This document shows, in pieces, positions 6,102 to 10,655 of a DNA stretch of 10,655 nt. Both the position numbers and the translations under genes were made by a program. The notes under the pieces are model-generated. The model worked only from the letters and a program-made list of their open reading frames with translations. It searched no databases and was not told where the DNA came from. Within the stretch, counting starts at the first letter, position 1. Every line of letters begins with the position of its first letter. This DNA is from Clostridiales bacterium (GTDB lineage Bacteria; Bacillota_A; Clostridia; Christensenellales; Aristaeellaceae): assembly GCA_012514855.1 (NCBI GenBank), contig JAAYZL010000198.1:1-10655 (forward strand), written 5' to 3'.

Positions 6102-6974
6102 TCAGCCTCCCGTTCCCGTGTTCGCGCGGATGTAGGCGATCGCGGCCATGCCCGCGCGCATGCCCTCCTCGACCGCCTTGGCGACCTGGTACGGCGCGCC
6201 CGCGCAGTCGCCCGCGGCGAACAGGCCGGGCACGTTCGTGGCCATGTCGCGGTCGGTCGCGATGCGCGCGCCGTCCATCAGAATGCCGGTGCGCCGCGCG
6301 AAGTCCTGTGCGCCCGCGACGCCCTGCGCGATGAACACCGCCTCGAGGGGGAGCCGCTCCCCGCCGGCGAACCCGACGCCCGTGACGCCCTCCTCGCCCT
6401 CGATGCGCTCGACCTTCCGCATATCGACCGCGATTCCCCCGGGCAGGTTTTCCGGCGCGGGGGCGCCGTTGGTCAGGAGCGTCACCGACGACGCGAGCGG
6501 CAGCAAGTCCCTCGCCTCGTGCAGCGCGAAGTCGCCGCTTCCGAGCACCGCCACGCGCTTGCCGCGGAAGAACGCCCCGTCGCAGACGGCGCAGTAGCTG
6601 ACGCCGCGGCCCTCGAGTTCGCGCACGCCCGGCAGGGACGGCGCCTTGCGCACCGCGCCGGTCGCGAGCACGACCGCGTCCGCCGGGTAGGTTCCCGACG
6701 ACGACCTGACGACGAGCTTATCCTCGAAGTCGATCGACTGCACCTCGTCCCGGACGATGTTCACGCCGAGCGCGCGCGCCTGCTTCAGCCCCATCTCGTG
6801 AAGCTGTTCGCCCGAAACCCCGTCGGGAAAGCCGTAGTAGTTGCGGATGTCGTGCGCCTTGAGGAGCGCGCCGCCGTCCCTGTAGAAGAGCGCCGCGTCG
6901 ATCCCCGCGCGCGCGATGTACAGTGCCGCCGAGATGCCGGCGGGCCCGCCGCCGATGATGACCGCCGTTGCCAT
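6102..6974 (-). CDS. Thioredoxin-reductase-like FAD-dependent disulfide oxidoreductase
   Basis: Flavoprotein of 290 residues with the low-molecular-weight thioredoxin reductase plan. The FAD site is GGGPAG at 8-13, the redox-active pair is C128-A-V-C131 followed by DG, the second dinucleotide-binding site is VLGSGDFALHEA at 143-154, and the C-terminal FAD motif is GLFAAGDC (250-257). It probably passes electrons to a thioredoxin or a related dithiol protein, and through it to MsrB. Atypical: after the second glycine motif the HRRxxxR segment that binds the NADPH 2'-phosphate is replaced by LLTNGAPAPE, so NADH or another donor is possible. I chose the ATG at 6974 because AGGGAGG lies upstream of it; an in-frame ATG at 7010 overlaps the proposed -10 region. 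First gene of the three-gene minus-strand operon. I do not call it trxB because of the missing cofactor motif. Confidence 0.88.
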   Translation of the reverse strand: MATAVIIGGGPAGISAALYIARAGIDAALFYRDGGALLKAHDIRNYYGFPDGVSGEQLHEMGLKQARALGVNIVRDEVQSIDFEDKLVVRSSSGTYPADAVVLATGAVRKAPSLPGVRELEGRGVSYCAVCDGAFFRGKRVAVLGSGDFALHEARDLLPLASSVTLLTNGAPAPENLPGGIAVDMRKVERIEGEEGVTGVGFAGGERLPLEAVFIAQGVAGAQDFARRTGILMDGARIATDRDMATNVPGLFAAGDCAGAPYQVAKAVEEGMRAGMAAIAYIRANTGTGG

Positions 6975-7008
6975 GAGCGTTTTCCTCCCTTGTCGGAAAC
7001 CTGCTACC

Positions 7009-7038
7009 ATAATACTACCCCTTGACAGAGCTTTGCAA
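7009..7038 (-). promoter_or_regulatory. Promoter of the reductase-msrB-rhodanese operon
   Basis: On the minus strand TTGCAA (7033-7038) and TATTAT (7009-7014) are 18 bases apart. An overlapping -10 choice, TAGTAT (7012-7017), is also possible. It lies directly next to the 17-bp dyad at 7039-7055, which would occupy positions just upstream of the -35. Confidence 0.55.
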
Positions 7039-7055
7039 CCGTGATATTGTCACGG
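7039..7055. promoter_or_regulatory. 17-bp dyad, candidate CRP/FNR-type operator between divergent operons
   Basis: CCGTGA-TATTG-TCACGG is a perfect 6-bp inverted repeat around five bases, with a GTGA...TCAC core. Its centre (7047) is at -42 from the start predicted for the TATAAT at 7077-7082. Half-sites of this type are read by CRP-like proteins with R-E-x-x-x-R recognition helices, as in the regulator encoded at 9844. The spacer is 5 rather than the usual 6 bases between GTGA and TCAC, so binding by another regulator is possible. Confidence 0.6.
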
Positions 7056-7076
7056 AAGTGAAATCTTGCGCGCGGC

Positions 7077-7082
7077 TATAAT
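7077..7082 (+). promoter_or_regulatory. -10 element of the sulfur operon (probably activator-dependent)
   Basis: Consensus TATAAT with no recognisable -35 hexamer 16-18 bases upstream (GGAAGT region), which is typical of promoters that need an activator. The dyad at 7039-7055 sits where a class II CRP/FNR activator would. An alternative promoter, TTGACA (7022-7027) with TATTGT (7045-7050) at 17-base spacing, overlaps the dyad and would be blocked by a protein bound there. The leader from the 7077 promoter would be only about 17 bases. Confidence 0.55.
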
Positions 7083-7105
7083 GAAGGGAAAGGCGGTGAT
7101 GGTCC

Positions 7106-7324
7106 ATGAAGTTGAAGACGAAGAAAATCGCGATCCCGGCGGCCGTCGGGCTGGTCGGCGGCGTCGCGGGGTATTTGATCTACCGGTTTATCGGCTGTCA
7201 GGCGGGCGCGTGCCCGATCACGTCCAGCCCGTATCTGTCGGTACTGTTCGGCGCCGTGATCGGCGCGCTTCTGGGAGGGGGCTTTGCGGAGCCGAAACGC
7301 GGGGAGGATGACGGGAATGGGTGA
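7106..7324 (+). CDS. Small two-helix membrane protein with GCxxGxCPITS motif (DUF6132-like)
   Basis: 72 residues with two hydrophobic segments (about 8-28 and 42-60) and a basic N-terminus. The loop between them carries G30-C31-Q-A-G-A-C36-P-I-T-S, a CX4C pair followed by CPITS. I recall this arrangement from the small DUF6132 membrane proteins that often sit beside thioredoxin and rhodanese genes, but cannot confirm it here; function unknown. The two cysteines at a membrane face could shuttle thiol, disulfide or persulfide equivalents, which would suit its neighbours. The start has AAAGGCGGTG about 7 bases upstream. The stop overlaps the start of the large fusion gene by 8 bases, so the two are translationally coupled. 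The acidic tail EDDGNG is encoded within the region holding the next gene's Shine-Dalgarno site. Confidence 0.85.
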   Translation: MKLKTKKIAIPAAVGLVGGVAGYLIYRFIGCQAGACPITSSPYLSVLFGAVIGALLGGGFAEPKRGEDDGNG

Positions 7325-9764
7325 CAAATATGTGATTGTCGGCGGCGTCGCCGGCGGAGCGACGGCGGCGACGAGGCTTCGGCGCCTTTCCGAGGCGGCG
7401 GAGATCGTCGTGTTCGAGCGGGGCGAGTACATCTCCTACGCGAACTGCGGGCTGCCCTACCACGTGGGCGGCGTGATCCCCTCGCGGAGCGCGCTGCTTT
7501 TGCACACGCCGGAGAGCCTGAAGGCGCGCTACAACATCGACGTGCGCGTGAAGCAGGAGGTCGCCTCGATCGACCGCGCGAACAGGACCGTGCGCGTCCG
7601 GAAGGCCGACGGGAGCGAGTACGACGAGCATTACGACAAGCTGCTGCTCTCGACCGGCTCGTCCCCGATGCGGCCCAGGATTCCCGGCATCGACTCCGCG
7701 CGCGTGCTGACGCTGTGGACGGTGCCGGACGCCGACCGGCTGCGCGCATGGATTCGCGAAAAGGGCGCGAAGTCCGCCGTCGTCGTGGGCGGCGGGTTCA
7801 TCGGGCTCGAGGCGGCGGAAAACCTCAAGCACGCGGGGCTCGCCGTCTCGGTCGTCGAGATGGACAGACAGGTCATGCCGCCGCTCGACTTCGAGATGGC
7901 GCAGCTTCTGCACGAGGAGATGGAAAAGCAGGGCCTGCAGCTTCACCTCGAAAGGGGCGTCACGGCGTTCGAGGACGGCGAGGACGGAGTGGTCGTCCAC
8001 CTCGGCGGCGGCGAGGCGCTCAAGGCCGACATCGCCGTGCTCGCGATCGGCGTGAAGCCCAACAGCGAGATCGCGGCCGCGGCGGGGCTGACCGTCAACG
8101 CGCGCGGCGGCATCGTCGTCGACGAGTATCTCCGGACCGACGACCCGGACATCTACGCGGCGGGCGACGTGATCGAGGTCAGGCACATCGTCGACGGAAG
8201 CCGCGCGATGATCCCGCTCGCGGGCCCGGCGAACAAGCAGGGCCGCATCGCGGCGGACAACATGGCGGGCGGCGACAGCACCTACGCGGGCTCGCTCGGG
8301 ACGTCGGCGCTGAAGCTGTTCGACCTGACCGCGGCGTCCGCGGGGCTCAACGAAAAGGCGCTTTTGAAATCCGGGAAGGTTCGCGGCGAGCACTTCGACA
8401 GCGTGACGATCGTGCAGAACGACCACGCCGGGTACTATCCCGGCGCGGTTCCGATGACGATCAAGCTGCTGTTCGAAAGGCCCGGCGGCCGCGTGCTCGG
8501 CGCGCAGATCGTCGGCCGAAACGGCGTCGACAAGCGCATCGACGTGCTCGCGACGGTCATGCGGCTCGGCGGCACGGTCCAGACGCTGACCGAGCTCGAG
8601 CTCGCCTACGCGCCGCCCTATTCCTCGGCGAAGGACCCGGTCAACATGGCGGGCTTCGTCGCCCAGAACGCGCTTCGGGGACGCGCGGTTTTTAGCCGGT
8701 GGGACGCGATAGAGACCGCGCCGGAGGCGCAAGTGCTCGACGTGCGCGAGGACGTCGAGCGCGAGGCGTGGCGGCTCCCGCGTTCCACGGACATCCCGCT
8801 CGGGCAGCTTCGCAACCGCCTCGGCGAGCTGAACCCGGACGCGCCGGTGATCGTGCTGTGCGCCGCGGGCGTGCGCGCGTACAACGCCGCGCGGATATTG
8901 ATGCAGAACGGGTTTGAAGATGTGATGGTCTACCCCGGCGGCGCGATGCACTACCGCTCGACGCACTACTTGGACGAGGCCGACATAGCCGCGCACGCGC
9001 GCATCGCCGACAGCGGGGATGTGGAGGAAACGGAGCCGGTGCTGTCGCTTCGCGTCGACTGCCGCGGCATGCAGTGCCCTGGGCCGCTGATGCGCGTGTT
9101 CGAGGAGCTCGAAAAGCTCAAAAACGGCGACGTCGTCGAGGTGTCCGCGTCCGACCCGGGGTTCGCGCGGGACATCGAGGCGTGGACGAGGCGCACCGGG
9201 AACGGGCTGCTGTCCGTCCGGCACGAGGGCCCGGACACCGTCGCGCTTCTCAGGAAGGGCAACCGCGAGGTCGCGAAGGAGGCGCCGGAGGGCGAGCGCG
9301 GCAAGACGATCATCGTGTTCAGCGGCGACCTCGACCGCGTGCTGGCCTCGCTGATCATCGCGAACGGCGCGGCGGCGATGGGCCGGAAGGTCACGATGTT
9401 CTTCACCTTCTGGGGGCTGAACGCGCTGCGCAGGCCCGCCAGCCAGCGCGTCAAAAAGGGCCTGATCGACCGCATGTTCGGCGCGATGATGCCAAGGGGC
9501 GTCGGGCGGATGAAGCTCTCGAAGATGCACATGCTGGGCATGGGCACCTCGATGATGAAGCATGTGATGAAGAAAAAGAACGTGTCCTCCGTGGAAGAAC
9601 TGCTCGAAAAGGCGCGCGCGGCCGGCGTCCGGCTCGTGGCCTGCACGATGAGCATGGACGTGATGGGAATCCGGCGCGAGGAGCTGTTGGACGGAATCGA
9701 ATACGCCGGGGTCGGGAGCTACCTGGGCGACGCGGAGGAGGCGGATCTCAACCTGTTCGTCTGA
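7317..9764 (+). CDS. CoA-disulfide/persulfide reductase - rhodanese - TusA - DsrE2 fusion protein
   Basis: Cytoplasmic flavoprotein of 815 residues with four modules. Residues 1-450 are a CoA-disulfide reductase type oxidoreductase: FAD site GGVAGGATAAT (9-19), active cysteine C44 in SYANCGLPYHVGG, NAD(P) site VVVGGGFIGLEAA (155-167), YAAGDV (280-285) and APPYSSAKDPVNMAGF (432-447). Residues about 462-550 are a rhodanese with loop CAAGVRAY and C515. Residues 576-645 are TusA-like, with CPGPLM and C587 (C582 nearby). Residues 662-815 are DsrE2-like, with ACTMSMDVMGI and C776. Expected role: NAD(P)H-dependent reduction of CoA disulfide, CoA persulfide or other sulfane sulfur, with sulfur passed between cysteines. 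The ATG at 7317 was chosen because GGGGAGG lies 9 bases upstream; the ATG at 7308 leaves no spacing. The two-domain CoADR-rhodanese form is well known; the exact substrate here is inferred. Confidence 0.93.
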   Translation: MGDKYVIVGGVAGGATAATRLRRLSEAAEIVVFERGEYISYANCGLPYHVGGVIPSRSALLLHTPESLKARYNIDVRVKQEVASIDRANRTVRVRKADGSEYDEHYDKLLLSTGSSPMRPRIPGIDSARVLTLWTVPDADRLRAWIREKGAKSAVVVGGGFIGLEAAENLKHAGLAVSVVEMDRQVMPPLDFEMAQLLHEEMEKQGLQLHLERGVTAFEDGEDGVVVHLGGGEALKADIAVLAIGVKPNSEIAAAAGLTVNARGGIVVDEYLRTDDPDIYAAGDVIEVRHIVDGSRAMIPLAGPANKQGRIAADNMAGGDSTYAGSLGTSALKLFDLTAASAGLNEKALLKSGKVRGEHFDSVTIVQNDHAGYYPGAVPMTIKLLFERPGGRVLGAQIVGRNGVDKRIDVLATVMRLGGTVQTLTELELAYAPPYSSAKDPVNMAGFVAQNALRGRAVFSRWDAIETAPEAQVLDVREDVEREAWRLPRSTDIPLGQLRNRLGELNPDAPVIVLCAAGVRAYNAARILMQNGFEDVMVYPGGAMHYRSTHYLDEADIAAHARIADSGDVEETEPVLSLRVDCRGMQCPGPLMRVFEELEKLKNGDVVEVSASDPGFARDIEAWTRRTGNGLLSVRHEGPDTVALLRKGNREVAKEAPEGERGKTIIVFSGDLDRVLASLIIANGAAAMGRKVTMFFTFWGLNALRRPASQRVKKGLIDRMFGAMMPRGVGRMKLSKMHMLGMGTSMMKHVMKKKNVSSVEELLEKARAAGVRLVACTMSMDVMGIRREELLDGIEYAGVGSYLGDAEEADLNLFV

Positions 9765-9780
9765 GGCCATCGGCCTGCGG

Positions 9781-9809
9781 TTGACACGGGGGCGCGCGCC
9801 TGTTATCAT
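9781..9809 (+). promoter_or_regulatory. Promoter of the CRP/FNR regulator gene
   Basis: TTGACA (9781-9786) and TATCAT (9804-9809) are 17 bases apart, with an extended -10 TG at 9801-9802. A start near 9816 gives a leader of about 28 bases with AGAGGGG (9831-9837) as ribosome site. It begins 16 bases after the fusion gene stop. Only a weak AGGCC-ATC-GGCCT hairpin without a T-run (9764-9776) lies before it, so read-through from the sulfur operon is also likely. Confidence 0.8.
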
Positions 9810-9843
9810 AGGGGGTACAGAGTTTTCGAAAGAGGGGATGCGT

Positions 9844-10506
9844 ATGCCGCGACCCGTCTCCGAGATTTTCCCGGTCTGGGACACGCTGGCCCCCGACGAG
9901 CGCGCGTACCTCGCGCAGTCCGCCGTCTACCGCACCGTTCCCAAGGGGAAGATTCTGCAGCAGGGCAAGGAGTGCGTCGGGCTCTTTCTGATCGAGTCGG
10001 GCCAGCTCCGCAGCTTCCTCCTGTCCGACGAGGGCAAGGAGGTCACGCTGTTTCGGCTGCTGGACGGGGATATCTGCCTGTTTTCGTCGTCCTGCGTCGT
10101 CCGGGAGATACAGTTCGACGTGACGATCGAGAGCGAGAAGGAGACCAACCTCTGGATGATCCCGTTTTCGGCCTACGACCGGCTGATGAAGTCGTCGCTC
10201 GCGGTCTCGAACTACACGACGAAGCTGATGGCCACGCGCTTTTCCGAGGTGATGTGGGTCATGGAGCAGATCGTGTTCAAGAGCATCGACGCCAGGCTCG
10301 CGCAGTTCCTCCTGGAGGAGAGCGCGCTCGAGGAGAGCGACCGCCTTTCGATCACGCACGAGAAGATCGCCCGCCACATGGGAACCGCGCGCGAGGTCGT
10401 CACGCGGATGCTGAAGTATTTTTCGAGCGAGGAGCTCGTGCAGTTGTCCCGCGGCGGAATTTCGATCGTCGGCCGGAAGGGGCTCGAGAATCTCGCAAAG
10501 CAATAG
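9844..10506 (+). CDS. CRP/FNR-family transcriptional regulator
   Basis: DNA-binding regulator of 220 residues, normal for the family. Residues about 10-115 form the cyclic-nucleotide-binding-like beta-roll (YRTVPKGKILQQGKECVGLFLI, GQLRSF, EGKEVTLFRLLDGDICLF). A long dimerisation helix follows at about 120-145, and a winged helix-turn-helix at about 160-210 with LSITHEKIARHMG and recognition helix TAREVVTRMLKYF. R183, E184 and R188 match the R-E-x-x-x-R set that reads GTGA in CRP. No FNR-like N-terminal cysteine cluster is present. Three cysteines (C44, C78, C84) lie in the sensor domain, two of them in GDICLFSSSC, so thiol or persulfide sensing is possible. The ATG at 9844 was chosen because AGAGGGG lies 6 bases upstream; the ATG at 9838 touches it. 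Likely regulator of the adjacent divergent redox operons, by position and helix type; the ligand is unknown. Confidence 0.93.
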   Translation: MPRPVSEIFPVWDTLAPDERAYLAQSAVYRTVPKGKILQQGKECVGLFLIESGQLRSFLLSDEGKEVTLFRLLDGDICLFSSSCVVREIQFDVTIESEKETNLWMIPFSAYDRLMKSSLAVSNYTTKLMATRFSEVMWVMEQIVFKSIDARLAQFLLEESALEESDRLSITHEKIARHMGTAREVVTRMLKYFSSEELVQLSRGGISIVGRKGLENLAKQ

Positions 10507-10510
10507 CAAA

Positions 10511-10534
10511 ACCGGCGGGTTTTCGCCCGCCGGT
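10511..10534. terminator. Hairpin after the regulator gene
   Basis: A 9-bp perfect stem (ACCGGCGGG/CCCGCCGGT) with loop TTTTCG, starting 4 bases after the stop. No T-run follows on the plus strand. On the minus strand it is followed by TTTTGC, so it may serve transcription from both sides. Confidence 0.7.
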
Positions 10535-10571
10535 CAGACCATCAACAAACACCGCTCCTCCCTTGGGGATG

Positions 10572-10599
10572 AATGAAGGGGTCGAAACCCCTTCATTTT
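10572..10599. terminator. Second intergenic hairpin
   Basis: A 10-bp perfect stem (AATGAAGGGG/CCCCTTCATT) with loop TCGAAA and a short T-run (10596-10599) on the plus strand. It probably backs up the hairpin at 10511. On the minus strand it would come directly after the stop of the tentative gene at the window edge. Confidence 0.65.
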
Positions 10600-10655
10600 C
10601 AATCCGCAGGCGGCGGCATGTACGTCGCCGAGGAGCGCGGCATGTCCGCGCTTCC
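10599..10655 (-). CDS. Possible 3' end of an unidentified minus-strand gene (cut by window edge)
   Basis: On the minus strand the last 57 bases read as 18 codons ending in TGA (plus-strand TCA at 10599-10601): GSADMPRSSATYMPPPAD. Third positions are mostly G or C, as in the other genes, and a hairpin follows the stop at once. The plus strand is also open here, with an ATG at 10618 reading MYVAEERGMSAL behind a weak AGGCGG, so the strand is not settled. No family is recognisable. Confidence 0.3.
   Translation of the reverse strand, partial: GSADMPRSSATYMPPPAD

Noticed and set aside
7039..7055. Reading the dyad as a rho-independent terminator or small RNA hairpin
   Set aside because: The stem is only 6 bp and AT-rich in the middle, has no T-run on either side, and lies between two divergent promoters, where an operator is expected.
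10618..10655. Plus-strand start of a new gene at the right edge (MYVAEERGMSAL)
   Set aside because: The ribosome site is weak (AGGCGG, 4-base spacing), no promoter lies between the hairpin and the ATG, and the minus strand is equally open; too short to decide.
1..10655. CRISPR arrays, insertion sequences, phage or integrase genes
   Set aside because: No regularly spaced direct repeats, transposase motifs or terminal inverted repeats were seen; apart from the OppA-like gene the region reads as ordinary chromosomal operons.

Overview
The window is GC-rich bacterial DNA (most genes use G or C at nearly every third codon position) with strong purine Shine-Dalgarno sites, sigma-70-like promoters and gene families typical of anaerobic Bacillota. 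An uncultured high-GC Clostridia-type organism, such as a gut lineage, is my best reading. This is inferred from gene style, not from a marker gene.

Layout. (1) 1-2590: the end of an oligopeptide ABC transporter operon. The 3' part of an OppF-type ATPase is followed by an OppA-like peptide-binding protein and a terminator. The OppA-like protein is the most unusual gene here. The segment that normally forms the C-terminus of the fold lies at its N-terminus, behind a membrane anchor, a coiled coil and an Ala/Glu-rich helix, and the protein stops where that segment would normally begin. It reads as a circularly permuted, stalk-mounted peptide-binding protein. (2) 2624-5043: a promoter, a two-gene ABC-2-type exporter (ATPase and permease overlapping by ATGA) and a bidirectional terminator. 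(3) 5043-5169, minus strand: tRNA-Ala(GGC) with encoded CCA and its own promoter. (4) 5241-6974, minus strand: a thioredoxin-reductase-like flavoprotein, MsrB and a rhodanese lipoprotein, tightly spaced as an operon. (5) 7106-9764, plus strand, divergent from (4): a small two-helix membrane protein with a CX4C motif and an 815-residue fusion of CoA-disulfide-reductase, rhodanese, TusA and DsrE2 domains. (6) 9781-10506: a CRP/FNR-type regulator with its own promoter. (7) 10507-10655: two hairpins and the edge of an unidentified gene.

Regions 4-6 look like one redox and sulfane-sulfur module. The fusion protein carries a candidate cysteine relay (C44, C515, C587, C776). The divergent operon supplies a dithiol flavoprotein, methionine sulfoxide repair and an extracytoplasmic rhodanese. 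A 17-bp dyad (GTGA-N5-TCAC core) lies between the two operons. It is centred near -42 of a -35-poor promoter for the sulfur operon, and near -42 or -45 of the opposite promoter. The regulator downstream has a recognition helix of the R-E-x-x-x-R type expected to read GTGA half-sites, so it is the natural candidate to bind there.
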